64,000 nt of DNA from positions 2,976,001 to 3,040,000 of the forward strand of contig NZ_CP116615.1 in NCBI RefSeq assembly GCF_024832785.1. Direction: 5' to 3'. The notes under the pieces are model-generated. The model did not search any database and was not told where the DNA came from. It saw only the letters and a program-made list of their open reading frames with translations. Position 1 is the stretch's first letter; each line of letters opens with the position of its first letter. This stretch comes from Fontisphaera persica. Lineage in GTDB: Bacteria; Verrucomicrobiota; Verrucomicrobiia; Limisphaerales; Fontisphaeraceae. Of the stretch, positions 1 to 8,598 are shown piece by piece. The position numbers were made by a program, and so were the translations under genes.

Positions 1-6
1 GCCCGG

Positions 7-996
7 GTGTGGCGGCAAATGGCCCTGGCCACCCCGCCGCGCAAAGCGGGTTATCTGGAAAGGCTGGTCCGCCCCGTGGTGCGGGCTTTGCAATGGTTCG
101 AGCAATCAGCGTGGCAGCAGAAGCTGAGATTCCAGCCCCCCTCCATTCACGCGCAGTTTCTGGCCAGTTACCAGCCACCCCCCGTCTTGATTTTAACGGT
201 ATTGTTCAGCGCCGCCATAGCGGTGGCCATGGTGGTGGCTACGGCTGCCACAACCTCCTGGCTGGCCTTCCTGCCCGTCCTCATCTTTTATGCGCTGCAC
301 TGGGTGGTGCGCCTATGGGCCGCGTCGCATTGCAGCGAGGTGGTGCGAAAATTGCGGGATACAGGATGGCTGCATGTGTTGTTGACCACCCCCCACCAAC
401 GCCATGAGATACCCCGGGCGCTGATGTTCAGCCAAAAACCAGCTTTGCGGATGGTCTTTACCCTGGTGATGGGCCTGGAAGTGTTCGCCTTGATGGTTGC
501 CATTTATTTGTGGCCCAATCTTTGGACAGGACCGCTATTGGCCATAGTGTTTTTGTGGCTGGGCGCCGGCATCGTTTTTTGGGCGGACTTGCATGCCCTC
601 AATGCCGCGGCGTTGTACCATGGTCTGACCCGGCCACACGCCCTCTCCGCCGCGCGGCGCGCCATATTTCAAGTGCTGTTGCTGCCCTTGATCTGCGCGC
701 CCTTGGGCCTTTTTTGCATGAGCCTGGCCCTGCCACTAATCTACGTGCTGAAATCGGCTGTTATTCATCAATATTTCCGCGAGCGTCTGGAGCAGGATTT
801 TGCCGCAGCGCTGGAGCGCAGCCAGGACATGGCCCCGCAGTTCTTAACGGAGAGATGGCGCTCGATGCTCAATCTGCATCCGAAACCGCCGCAGGTCGCC
901 GAACCCTCCCCGCAGTGTGTATCCTGCGGCCGTGGGGTGGGTAACGCGATGTATTGCCCGTTTTGCGGATATCGCCAGCCGGGCATAGAAGTCTGA
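7..996 (+). CDS. membrane protein with C-terminal zinc ribbon, possibly 5' truncated by the window
   Basis: This is a 329-residue protein of unknown function. About four to six hydrophobic segments fall between residues 55 and 260. The C-terminus carries two Cys pairs (CVSC and CPFC, about residues 304-321), the layout of a zinc-ribbon knuckle. The frame is open to the first base of the window, so the GTG at position 7 may not be the real start. A membrane-anchored zinc ribbon suggests a small cytosolic binding module tethered to the membrane, but no family could be named. The next gene lies on the opposite strand. Confidence 0.6.
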   Translation: MWRQMALATPPRKAGYLERLVRPVVRALQWFEQSAWQQKLRFQPPSIHAQFLASYQPPPVLILTVLFSAAIAVAMVVATAATTSWLAFLPVLIFYALHWVVRLWAASHCSEVVRKLRDTGWLHVLLTTPHQRHEIPRALMFSQKPALRMVFTLVMGLEVFALMVAIYLWPNLWTGPLLAIVFLWLGAGIVFWADLHALNAAALYHGLTRPHALSAARRAIFQVLLLPLICAPLGLFCMSLALPLIYVLKSAVIHQYFRERLEQDFAAALERSQDMAPQFLTERWRSMLNLHPKPPQVAEPSPQCVSCGRGVGNAMYCPFCGYRQPGIEV

Positions 997-1103
997 GGGA
1001 GCAGCCATGGTCCCGCCCCCCCTGGGGCAGGCAGCCGAAGCAGGAGCCCGTTCGAGCACTTGCGGCGACCCGGGGCTGGTTTGAACCGAGACGGGACGGA
1101 AGG

Positions 1104-2090
1104 TCAGGCCATCCAGGCGCGGTCGCGGTTTTGGGCGGCCTTGATGACGCGGTTGGCAATGGCCACGTTTTCAGCCACCTGGAAGTCAAACATGCCCACG
1201 AGACAAAAATCTGCGCCACTCTCGAAGGCATATTTGAAGCCGACGTTGGGATGGATGGCCCCAGCGGCAAGGACTTTATAAGCAATCCACGGACGATTGA
1301 CTTCCTGCATGTAGCGCACCGTGGCCTCCGGCTCGAGGCACCAATAGTTATCCACCGAGTAATTATCAATGACTTCCTTGTTCTGGTCGGGCCGCCGCTT
1401 GGACCAGTAATTCTCGTTGTGCAGGGTCTTCATGTAGAAGTCGGGCTGGATGCCCGCCTTTTCCACCGCCTGGATGGTGCGCAGCTCATGGCCGGCCACG
1501 CCAGCAATCATGCCGTGGTCCTTGACGATGCCAACAAACTTGCCGATTAGTTCCACCTTGTTTTCGCGCGTCCAGGCATCGCCGTAGTTGCCCACCAGCA
1601 ACGCGCCGACCGCCCCGGCATCGGCGGCCTCTTTAATGTTGCGGGTCAGGTCATTGGGATTGGGGTCCAACTGCGCCATATATTGAATCTTGCCGCCCCG
1701 CTGGCGGTACAGTTTCAAGGTGTTCACCGCATTGGGGTCATGCGGATTGAAAATCATGGTGTTGACGCCGTGCTCCTCGCAAATGGCCCACGTCTCCATG
1801 ATTTTTTCCGGGGTAAAATAGGCCTTGAGCAGCTTGGAAACGTAAATGAGGTCGCGGCTGTGGGCGTAACCACTAATCAGGTTGCCGCCGCAAATCAACC
1901 GGCTTATGGTCACCTTGCCTATCTTGCCGGTGGGACAGGTGGCCTTGGAGCCGGGCACCGGCGGCGCCGAGACGGGACGCGCCTCTTGCGCGGCCAGGTT
2001 GGCTTCCTCGAAACTGAAGGCCACCGGAGCAAGGAGGGTGGCGGCCATGGATTTGCGGATGAAACCACGACGCGAGGCTTTCGTTTCCAT
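1104..2090 (-). CDS. Tat-exported TIM-barrel protein, distantly aldo/keto-reductase-like
   Basis: A 328-residue protein starts at an ATG; a TTG two codons upstream is a weaker alternative. The N-terminus has a twin-arginine leader (SRRGFIRKSMAATLL), so the protein is probably exported folded. The mature part looks like a TIM barrel: it opens with a strand containing SRLICGGN, as aldo/keto reductases do, and has repeated strand-helix units (TMIFNP, GALLVGNYG, FYMKTL, AYKVLAAG). The usual Asp-Tyr-Lys-His tetrad of aldo/keto reductases could not be identified, so an oxidoreductase activity is uncertain. It is followed 75 bp upstream by the RelE-like gene on the same strand. Confidence 0.65.
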   Translation of the reverse strand: METKASRRGFIRKSMAATLLAPVAFSFEEANLAAQEARPVSAPPVPGSKATCPTGKIGKVTISRLICGGNLISGYAHSRDLIYVSKLLKAYFTPEKIMETWAICEEHGVNTMIFNPHDPNAVNTLKLYRQRGGKIQYMAQLDPNPNDLTRNIKEAADAGAVGALLVGNYGDAWTRENKVELIGKFVGIVKDHGMIAGVAGHELRTIQAVEKAGIQPDFYMKTLHNENYWSKRRPDQNKEVIDNYSVDNYWCLEPEATVRYMQEVNRPWIAYKVLAAGAIHPNVGFKYAFESGADFCLVGMFDFQVAENVAIANRVIKAAQNRDRAWMA

Positions 2091-2164
2091 AGTCAAAATA
2101 TGTATAGGGCGTTAGCAGGTAACCTTGCCACGCCCGCCGCAAAAATCAACCCTCAAAAAAAGGT

Positions 2165-2542
2165 TCAGGCCTTTTTAGGCGAAGCCGCCCGCGCCGCCTC
2201 GATGAGCTCCCAGAATTTGGGGTTTTGCTCCAGCGCCTCATCTTCGCCTGCAGGCAGGGAGGGGTTGCGGAAGAGGAAGTCCTTGAGCGAGTGGCGGTTA
2301 AGAATGCGATGCACCAAAATGCCCAGGTCATGGCGCTCGAAGTAAATGCGGTAATCGCCGATGCGGAAGCGGTACAGAGTGCGCCCCCCGCGCTGCAATT
2401 TGCCGAAGCGGTGCAAATCGGTGCTCATGGCCTCATGGGGCAGGCCGCGGAACTCCCCCAAAATGGAGAGCTGCAACTCCTTGGGCATCCGCGTCAATTC
2501 AGCCGCGCTGGTGGGATTGAAGATGATTTGAAAGGGCATCAT
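2165..2542 (-). CDS. RelE/ParE-family toxin-like protein
   Basis: A 125-residue protein starts at a tandem ATG-ATG (2542 or 2539). The first 85 residues have the RelE/ParE look: MPFQIIFNPTSAAEL, a helix with MPKEL, then TLYRFRIGDYRIYFE and a strand with ILVHRILNRHSLKD. Proteins of this family are mRNA-cleaving or gyrase-poisoning toxins. The tail after residue 95 (PSLPAGEDEALEQNPKFWEL) is longer than usual. No small antitoxin gene sits next to it: ferritin is 27 bp upstream and a Tat protein is downstream. It may be an orphan toxin or a domesticated relative. Confidence 0.65.
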   Translation of the reverse strand: MMPFQIIFNPTSAAELTRMPKELQLSILGEFRGLPHEAMSTDLHRFGKLQRGGRTLYRFRIGDYRIYFERHDLGILVHRILNRHSLKDFLFRNPSLPAGEDEALEQNPKFWELIEAARAASPKKA

Positions 2543-2569
2543 GGTCACCCGACAGTTGGCAGTCACAAG

Positions 2570-3097
2570 TTATTCTTTCTCCTCTTCGCCGGATTCGAGG
2601 TATTTTTCCAGATGCCGGTCCAAATCCATCAGGCTGCCGGCGCAGGTGGCCTTTTGGACAAAATCCACCATCGCATCCGTCCAGGCCTCTTCTTCCACCT
2701 GTTCCTTGATGAACCACTGGAGCATGACCTGGGCAGCGTAATCCTTCTCGGCAAGCGCGGCTTCATAGGCTTGGTGGATGCCGGCGGTGTTGGCGCGCTC
2801 CATGGCCTGGGCCTGGGTGGCCACTTCCAATAAATTGCCATAGCACGTGCGCGGGGTCTTCACCTCTGCCAGCCCGGGTTGGACATCGCGGTCCAACAGG
2901 TGCTGCATGACACGCCGGGCATGCTCCCGCTCCTCCTGTTCTTGCTTGTAGAAAAAACTGGCAAAGCCGGGATAATTTTGGTGCTCACACCAGAGCGCCA
3001 TGGCCAGGTAGGCATGGGCGGCGCCCAATTCATAATTCAACTGGCGTTGCAGCTCCTGCTCCACCGCCGGGGTCATGGATTTGCTTGGCATAGGCAT
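2570..3097 (-). CDS. ftn: ferritin, non-heme iron storage
   Basis: A 175-residue ferritin-like four-helix bundle. Ferroxidase-centre features are visible: NYELGAAHAYLAM in helix A, EEREHARRVMQHL in helix B (Glu and His ligands), and FIKEQVEEE in helix D. The length matches bacterial FtnA-type ferritins and is too long for a Dps protein. It oxidises Fe(II) and stores it as a mineral inside a 24-mer shell, limiting iron-driven oxidative damage. The ATG at 3097 is preferred over an upstream TTG at 3106. The RelE-like gene follows after 27 bp and may be cotranscribed. Confidence 0.9.
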   Translation of the reverse strand: MPMPSKSMTPAVEQELQRQLNYELGAAHAYLAMALWCEHQNYPGFASFFYKQEQEEREHARRVMQHLLDRDVQPGLAEVKTPRTCYGNLLEVATQAQAMERANTAGIHQAYEAALAEKDYAAQVMLQWFIKEQVEEEAWTDAMVDFVQKATCAGSLMDLDRHLEKYLESGEEEKE

Positions 3098-3197
3098 TTC
3101 ATTCAAGTTCCGGCCCTCAAACTAGCGCGACTCGGCCCGGGTGTCGAGCACCTGATGAAAGGCATCCTCCGGCGGCAGCCCTTCGCCCACCCGCACT

Positions 3198-4145
3198 TTA
3201 TTTCAACAGCCGCGAAAGCAATGCGTTGGCCGTGGTGCGGATTTGACTCGATTGCTCCTCCAACAGCCGGTAGCGCGCAAACCAATCGCGCTCGCGCTCG
3301 TGGCGCTCGCGCCAGACCATTTTGAGCACGCGCTCCAGACGCTCAATTTGCTGCACGGCGGCGGCCAGGGTGTCCTGGCCCTGGGGCAAATCCGTGAGGT
3401 CACCCACCCCAAAGCGGCTGACGCGGCGTTTGCTGAAGACGGCCTGGAGGAGGATGACCAGCGTTTGCTCATACGCATACCAGCGCTGGTGCATGACCTC
3501 CGTCAAGAAGGAGTGGCTGATGGCAAAAAACTCCGAACGCGGGCGCTCGCAGATGCGGCGGATTTCCTGAGCTTCTTCGGGGAACCAGTTGAGCAGCAGG
3601 GCAAAGGTGCCGTAGGTATCAATAAGGCACTTGGAATCGCAGCCGTCGCGGGTGATTTCGCCCACGCACAAATCCTGGTCCAGCTCCTCGATGATTTCCG
3701 GCAAATCATGCAACCGGCCCAGGACTTCCCGCCCCACCGGCGAGCCATAATTGAAATCGCCCGGAATCAGCCAATACACATCGCCGTTGCGTCCGCGGTC
3801 CAGGGCGGCGCCCAGACCGGTGTACCACATCTGGCAGGTGTCCACACACCAGGCCTCAATTAAATCGGAATGTTTGGCCACGGTGCCGCTGCGAAACGCC
3901 TCGAAAGCTTTGTCCCCGCGGAGGCGGGCGGCCGTTTTCCGGTCCATGACGGTGATGGGCCGCGCAAAGCGCTGCGGCTCGCCATTCAAGCGGGCCACCA
4001 GCCCGTAAAGCTCCTCCAGGTCATGGTAATGGTTGGGGGGCTGGAAGGGATAAATGACCACCGGGTGGATGCGGCCGGAGGGGGTGGATTTGGCTTTCGC
4101 GGCGGCCGACGGCGCAGGGGAAGAGTTGGTGGCGCTTTTTTTCAT
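3198..4145 (-). CDS. conserved hypothetical protein
   Basis: A protein of about 315 residues that I do not recognise. It begins with a low-complexity Lys/Ser/Ala stretch, then a segment reading PVVIYPFQPPNHYHDL. Further on are a Cys-containing stretch (EAWCVDTCQMWYTGLG), a probable nucleotide- or sugar-binding style loop (YWLIPGDFNY), and a Glu/Arg-rich helical C-terminus (IERLERVLKMVWRERHERERDW) likely to form a coiled coil. The reading frame extends upstream to 4427, but that would overlap the LemA start, so the internal ATG at 4145 is chosen; an ATG at 4160 is possible. There is no signal peptide, so it is presumably cytoplasmic. Confidence 0.55.
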   Translation of the reverse strand: MKKSATNSSPAPSAAAKAKSTPSGRIHPVVIYPFQPPNHYHDLEELYGLVARLNGEPQRFARPITVMDRKTAARLRGDKAFEAFRSGTVAKHSDLIEAWCVDTCQMWYTGLGAALDRGRNGDVYWLIPGDFNYGSPVGREVLGRLHDLPEIIEELDQDLCVGEITRDGCDSKCLIDTYGTFALLLNWFPEEAQEIRRICERPRSEFFAISHSFLTEVMHQRWYAYEQTLVILLQAVFSKRRVSRFGVGDLTDLPQGQDTLAAAVQQIERLERVLKMVWRERHERERDWFARYRLLEEQSSQIRTTANALLSRLLK

Positions 4146-4408
4146 GCAGATTTCTTTCATGGACTGCCTGAATCCCGCCAGCGCACGGCGCCAAAGCCGG
4201 CTCGGACATTCCCGGCGGGGTTCTGAAGCGACTATAGGCCGTCCCAAGGGGGAGCGGCAATGAAAAACTGGCAGGCCCATCTGAATTGGGCGGAGAGGGA
4301 GCCACGCGGTTGACCGGGCCGCCACGAGCGCAGGCGATGCCGGCCGCACAAGAATAATAACTTTAATTGGCGGTTGCGCGGTTTGGGCTTTTAGGGCATA
4401 AGTGAGGT

Positions 4409-4987
4409 ATGTTTGGCATTCAAGCAATTGTGGTACTAGTCGTTTTGGGGGTTATCCTTGGGCTGGTGCTGCTGGTGGGGCTTTGGCTCATGGTCACTTA
4501 CAACGGGCTGGTGGGGCTGCGCCAGCGCGTGAAAAATGCCTGGGCGCAAATTGATGTGCAGCTCATCCGCCGGCACGATTTGATCCCCAACATCGTCAAC
4601 ACCGTCAAAGGCTACGCCGCGCATGAGAAGGGCACGCTGGAAGCGGTGGTCAACGCCCGCGCCAAGGCCACCAGTTGCACGCTGCCCGCCGAGCGCATCA
4701 AGGCCGAAGGCGAGCTGAGCAGCGCCCTGGCGCGATTGATGGCCATCAGCGAGGCCTATCCCGACCTCAAAGCCAATCAAAACTTCCTGGCCCTGCAGGA
4801 GGAGCTGACGTCCACCGAAAACCGCATCGCCTTTGCGCGCCAGGCTTACAATGATGCGGTGACCCAGCTCAACACGCGGGTGAAAATGTTTCCCACGGTG
4901 CTGGTGGCGGGCATGCTGGGCTTCAAGGAAGAGCCGTTCTTCGAGGCGCCCGAAGCCGAGCGCAAACCGCCCACCGTGCAATTTTAA
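4409..4987 (+). CDS. lemA: LemA family protein
   Basis: A 192-residue protein with one N-terminal membrane helix (about residues 5-28) followed by the LemA helical bundle. The family signature is clear: YNGLVGLRQRVKNAWAQIDVQL, RRHDLIPNIV, NARAKA, NQNFLALQEELTSTENRI and FARQAYNDAV. LemA proteins are membrane-anchored with an extracytoplasmic alpha bundle. Their function is poorly known, but they are often coded beside M48 proteases or TPM-domain proteins. Here the gene stands alone: lgt follows 32 bp downstream, and an M48 protease is found about 50 kb away in the same window. Confidence 0.9.
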   Translation: MFGIQAIVVLVVLGVILGLVLLVGLWLMVTYNGLVGLRQRVKNAWAQIDVQLIRRHDLIPNIVNTVKGYAAHEKGTLEAVVNARAKATSCTLPAERIKAEGELSSALARLMAISEAYPDLKANQNFLALQEELTSTENRIAFARQAYNDAVTQLNTRVKMFPTVLVAGMLGFKEEPFFEAPEAERKPPTVQF

Positions 4988-4995
4988 CCGGCCCT

Positions 4996-5011
4996 GCGGC
5001 CGCGCGGCCGC
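4996..5011. repeat. 16-bp GC-only palindrome between lemA and lgt
   Basis: A perfect palindrome (GCGGCCGCGCGGCCGC) made of two abutting NotI recognition sites. It ends 8 bp before the GTG start of lgt and begins 8 bp after the lemA stop. It could fold into a short stem that ends lemA transcripts or masks the lgt ribosome-binding region. There is no T-tract, so it is not a standard terminator. Confidence 0.4.
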
Positions 5012-5019
5012 TTTGGATT

Positions 5020-5805
5020 GTGGACCCGGTTTTCATTCGCTTTGGCCCCCTGACCATTCACTGGTACGGGGTTTTTATTGTCCTGGCCATGGTGCTGGGC
5101 GCCTTTCTGGCGGCGCGGCGGGGGCTGCGGGACCGCTTGTTGCCCGAGGTTTTCTACGACCTGCTGCCCTGGATCATTGTGGGCGGCATGGTGGGGGCGC
5201 GCCTGTTGTTCGTGGTCACCTACTGGGACCAAACTTTCAGCGGCCAGCCTTGGTGGCATGTCTTCGCCGTGTGGGAGGGCGGACTCGTCTTCCACGGCGG
5301 TTTGGCCGGAGCGGCCGTGGCGGTCATCGTCTTTGCCCGCCGCCGCCAATTGCCTCTATGGGTGCTGGCCGACGCCCTGGCGCCCAGCCTGGCCGCCGGC
5401 CATGTGCTGGGGCGCGTGGGCTGTTTCATGAATGGCTGCTGTTATGGCGCCCCCACGGATTTGCCCTGGGCCGTGCGGTACCCGGTGGAACATGAAACTC
5501 ACGGGCTGGCGGTGCATCCCACCCAATTCTACGAAGCCGGCGCCAACCTGCTGCTCTACCTCGCGCTGGCCGCGCTGTACCGGCGCAAACAGTTTGATGG
5601 ACAGGTCTTCGCCGTCTATCTCATCGCCTATGCCTGCTTGCGCGCCGGGGTGGAGTTTTTCCGGGGCGACTATCCGAGATTGACCGCCGGCTGGATTACG
5701 CCCGGACACTGGACCAGCCTGATTGTGCTGGGCGTGGGGTTGGGTTTATGGTACCGGCTGCCACGGGTGCTGGCCCGGCGTCAGACCACCGATGCCCCGG
5801 CGTGA
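5020..5805 (+). CDS. lgt: prolipoprotein diacylglyceryl transferase
   Basis: A 261-residue polytopic membrane enzyme that transfers diacylglycerol from phosphatidylglycerol to the lipobox Cys of prolipoproteins, the first step of lipoprotein maturation. Diagnostic motifs are the N-terminal FGPLTIHWYG, the EGGLVFHGGLAGA segment with the conserved His, and the Lgt signature GRVGCFMNGCCYG, followed by HPTQFYEA and about seven hydrophobic stretches. The start is GTG. The stop overlaps a possible GTG start of miaA, so the two genes are probably translated together. The window codes for at least one lipoprotein substrate (the phosphoesterase at 20.6 kb). Confidence 0.95.
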   Translation: MDPVFIRFGPLTIHWYGVFIVLAMVLGAFLAARRGLRDRLLPEVFYDLLPWIIVGGMVGARLLFVVTYWDQTFSGQPWWHVFAVWEGGLVFHGGLAGAAVAVIVFARRRQLPLWVLADALAPSLAAGHVLGRVGCFMNGCCYGAPTDLPWAVRYPVEHETHGLAVHPTQFYEAGANLLLYLALAALYRRKQFDGQVFAVYLIAYACLRAGVEFFRGDYPRLTAGWITPGHWTSLIVLGVGLGLWYRLPRVLARRQTTDAPA

Positions 5806-5810
5806 ACGCC

Positions 5811-6731
5811 ATGCCCACGCACGCTCCTTTTTACCTCACCGGCCCCACCGCCGTGGGAAAATCGGCCGTGGCCATGCTCCTGGCAGAGCGGATGGGCGGC
5901 GAGATTATTTCCGTGGATTCCATGCAGGTGTATCGCGGGCTGGACCTTGGCACGGCCAAACCCTCACCCGCGGAGCGGGCACGGGTGCCGCATCATCTGG
6001 TGGATGTCTGCCACCTGCAGGAGGATTTTAACGCCGCGCGCTTTGTCGAGCTGGCCGGCAAAGCCGTCGCCGACCTCCAGCGGCGCGGGCGAGTCCCCAT
6101 TTTTTGCGGGGGCACGGGTTTATATTTCAAAGCATGGCTGGAAGGCTTGGCGCCCCTGCCCCCCCCTGACCCCGCCCTGCGCGCCGAACTGGAGGCCACC
6201 CCGCTGGAGGTGCTGCTGGCGGAACTGGAGCAAAAAGACCCCGCCACCTTTGCCCGCGTGGACCGGCGGAATCCGCGCCGCGTCGTGCGGGCGGTGGAGA
6301 TTTGGCGTTTGTCCGGCCGTCCCATGGCCGAAGCGGCAGGAGGGTGGACCAGACCAGCCGGGCCGGAAATCCAGGTTTTTGCCCTGCGGCGCAGTGCGGA
6401 AGATTTGCGTCGGCGCATTGAGGAGCGGGTGGACGCCATGTTTCGGGCGGGACTGGTGGAGGAAACCCGGCGGCTCCTGGCAGCGGGGCTGGCGCAAAAC
6501 CGCACAGCCATGCAGGCGATTGGTTACCGGCAGGTGGTGGAATACCTGCGGGGCGAGCGTGACCTGCCGGCCACCGTGGCGCTGGTGAAACAGCGCACCT
6601 GGCAATTTGCCCGGCGGCAGATGACCTACCTGCGCCATCAACTGCCCGTGGTGTGGGTGGACTGGCCCCCCGAAATGTCCGCCGAAACCCTCGCCGACCA
6701 GCTCCTGGCCCGGTGGATGGCCCGCGTTTGA
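5811..6731 (+). CDS. miaA: tRNA dimethylallyltransferase
   Basis: A 306-residue enzyme that adds a dimethylallyl group to A37 of tRNAs reading UNN codons. The P-loop GPTAVGKSAVA is at residues 9-19, followed by DSMQVYRGLDLGTAKP, the GGTGLYFKAW segment, NPRRVVRAVEI and the C-terminal QRTWQFARRQMTYLRH. The ATG at 5811 is chosen; a GTG at 5802 overlapping the lgt stop would add three residues. The last 131 bp of the gene are repeated about 1 kb downstream (from 7638) with only nine differences, which marks this 3' end as the junction of an inserted region. Confidence 0.95.
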   Translation: MPTHAPFYLTGPTAVGKSAVAMLLAERMGGEIISVDSMQVYRGLDLGTAKPSPAERARVPHHLVDVCHLQEDFNAARFVELAGKAVADLQRRGRVPIFCGGTGLYFKAWLEGLAPLPPPDPALRAELEATPLEVLLAELEQKDPATFARVDRRNPRRVVRAVEIWRLSGRPMAEAAGGWTRPAGPEIQVFALRRSAEDLRRRIEERVDAMFRAGLVEETRRLLAAGLAQNRTAMQAIGYRQVVEYLRGERDLPATVALVKQRTWQFARRQMTYLRHQLPVVWVDWPPEMSAETLADQLLARWMARV

Positions 6732-6926
6732 ACCGCTTGAGTGCCCGCCGCGCCTGGTGTCAGGAGGCGGGATACCCGCCTGCCTGACCGCAGCCTTGCT
6801 GCCGGTACCGCAATGGGATTTTCGCCGGTTTTCCCCCGGCCCCTATTGCCAAATGGCAGAAATCGGTGTTAAATCGCCCCCAAAAATGGCCGCAACCACC
6901 GCATTCCGCATCTATTCCAAACAGCG
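6601..6926 (+). repeat. direct repeat copy 1: miaA 3' end, spacer and methylase 5' end
   Basis: This roughly 326-bp stretch is repeated at 7638-7964. It starts inside miaA at GGCAATTTGCCCGG, covers the last 44 codons of miaA, the spacer, and an ATG at 6886 followed by about 13 codons matching the start of the methylase gene. Within the miaA part the copies differ at 9 of 131 positions; the spacer is more diverged but alignable throughout (shared blocks such as GCAGCCTTGCTGCCGG and AATCGGTGTTAAATC). Confidence 0.85.
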
Positions 6927-7052
6927 AATCCCCACCTTTACCTTCGGCGGACACCTGCCCCCACAACAACCGCCCGTAGGGGCGAATTATTATTCGCCCC
7001 TACATTATTCGCCCCACCATTATTTGCCCCTGCATCAACCGGAGGGGGCCTG
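6886..7052 (+). pseudogene. remnant of a methylase 5' end running into REP sequence
   Basis: An ATG at 6886 is aligned with the start codon of the intact methylase-like gene at 7924. About 13 codons correspond to that gene's N-terminus (MAATTAFRIYSKQR against [14 protein letters not shown]). After about 6926 the similarity stops and the frame continues through unrelated sequence and the REP palindrome to a TGA at 7051. The remnant suggests that another allele of the cassette once followed miaA here, or that the junction was duplicated before the transposase module arrived. Confidence 0.6.
6976..7033. repeat. REP-like palindrome followed by tandem 15-bp half units
   Basis: A perfect inverted repeat with 12-bp arms (GTAGGGGCGAAT and its complement) and a TATT loop occupies 6976-7003. 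Its right arm is the first of three tandem 15-bp units (6989-7003, 7004-7018, 7019-7033), each of the form ATTATTYGCCCC plus three bases. The same GGGGCGAA...TTCGCCCC core recurs inside the transposase gene at 7335-7356. Such palindromes are the expected substrates of REP-associated tyrosine transposases, and this one sits 20 bp upstream of that gene. Confidence 0.8.
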
Positions 7053-7637
<585 letters not shown>

Positions 7638-7661
<24 letters not shown>

Positions 7662-7964
7662 CCTACCTGCGCCATCAACTGCCCGTGATATGGGTGGACT
7701 GGCCCCCCGAAATGACCGCCGAAGCCCTCGCCGACCAGCTCTTGGACCGGTGGACAGCCCGCGTTTGAACTGCCTGGGCGTCCGCTGCGCCTGGCATCAG
7801 GAGGCGGATGCACGAATGCATGACCACAGCCTTGCTGCCGGGGCTGTGGTGGCAATTCCCGCGGATTTTCCTCTGGCCCCCTATTGTCAAAAGGCAGGAA
7901 TCGGTGTTAAATCATCTCCAAAAATGGCCGCATCCACCACCACAACCATCAAGTCCAAACAGCG
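7638..7964 (+). repeat. direct repeat copy 2: miaA 3' end fragment joined to the intact methylase gene
   Basis: The second copy of the repeat at 6601. The frame of the miaA C-terminus is intact (QMTYLRHQLPVIWVDW through the TGA at 7766), and most of the nine changes alter the amino acid conservatively (V to I, S to T, T to A, A to D). This looks like an orthologous miaA end from a related strain and not a decaying duplicate. The copy passes through the spacer into the intact gene at 7924. Confidence 0.85.
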
Positions 7965-8598
7965 GGTCGCCGACCACGGCGAAGTGTTGACGCCACAGCA
8001 CATCGTGGAGGCCATGCTGGATTTGGTCAGGCCAGAGACCGAACGGATTGACTCACGCTTTTTGGAACCTGCCTGCGGCACGGGCAATTTTCTTATCGAA
8101 ATCTTGGAGCGAAAACTGCAGGTGGTCGAGAAGCGCTACGCCAAAGTCCAACTCGAATACGAGCGCTACGCCGTGCTGGCCGTGTCGTTGCTCTACGGCA
8201 TTGACATTTTGGAAGACAACGCCGAAGAGTGCCGCGCGCGGCTGTTTGCCGTGTTCGACGCCGCCTACACGCGCCTGTTCCAGGACAAGGCCAAAGCGGC
8301 CTGCCGGGAAACGGTGCGTTACCTGCTCCAGAAAAACATCATCCACGGTGACGCGCTCTCGCTTCAAACGGTGGGGGAACATCCCCAGCCGATTGTCTTT
8401 GCCGAATGGTCGCTCGTAAACGGCAGCCTGATGAAGCGCCGCGACTTTGCCTTTCACGAACTGGTGGCGCAGAGTTCCATGCGCGAACTGCCGCTCTTCT
8501 CTGATTTAGGAGAAGAAGTATTCATCCCAGAGCCGGTGCGCGACTATCCGCCGGTGCATTTTTTGGAGCTGGCCCATGCCTACGCTGACGACCTATAA
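7924..8598 (+). CDS. methylase-like subunit of a restriction-modification cassette, lacking the NPPY motif
   Basis: A 224-residue protein with an N6-adenine-methylase SAM-binding motif ([12 protein letters not shown], about residues 46-57) preceded by [14 protein letters not shown]. Further on come [17 protein letters not shown] and NIIHGDAL. Where the catalytic NPP(Y/F) loop should be, the protein reads [18 protein letters not shown] and then ends. It therefore probably binds SAM or serves as a structural partner but cannot methylate by the usual mechanism. The ATG at 7924 is chosen; upstream sequence in the same frame belongs to the repeat. It overlaps the next methylase gene by 23 bp, which indicates tight coupling. 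Confidence 0.75.
   Translation: MAASTTTTIKSKQRVADHGEVLTPQHIVEAMLDLVRPETERIDSRFLEPACGTGNFLIEILERKLQVVEKRYAKVQLEYERYAVLAVSLLYGIDILEDNAEECRARLFAVFDAAYTRLFQDKAKAACRETVRYLLQKNIIHGDALSLQTVGEHPQPIVFAEWSLVNGSLMKRRDFAFHELVAQSSMRELPLFSDLGEEVFIPEPVRDYPPVHFLELAHAYADDL

Noticed and set aside
996-1104. tRNA-like TGGTTTGAACCGAG string after the first gene
   Set aside because: No acceptor stem or anticodon arm could be built around it.
6976-7033. CRISPR-like short tandem repeats
   Set aside because: The 15-bp units are directly adjacent with no spacers and match the REP palindrome, so they are REP half units.
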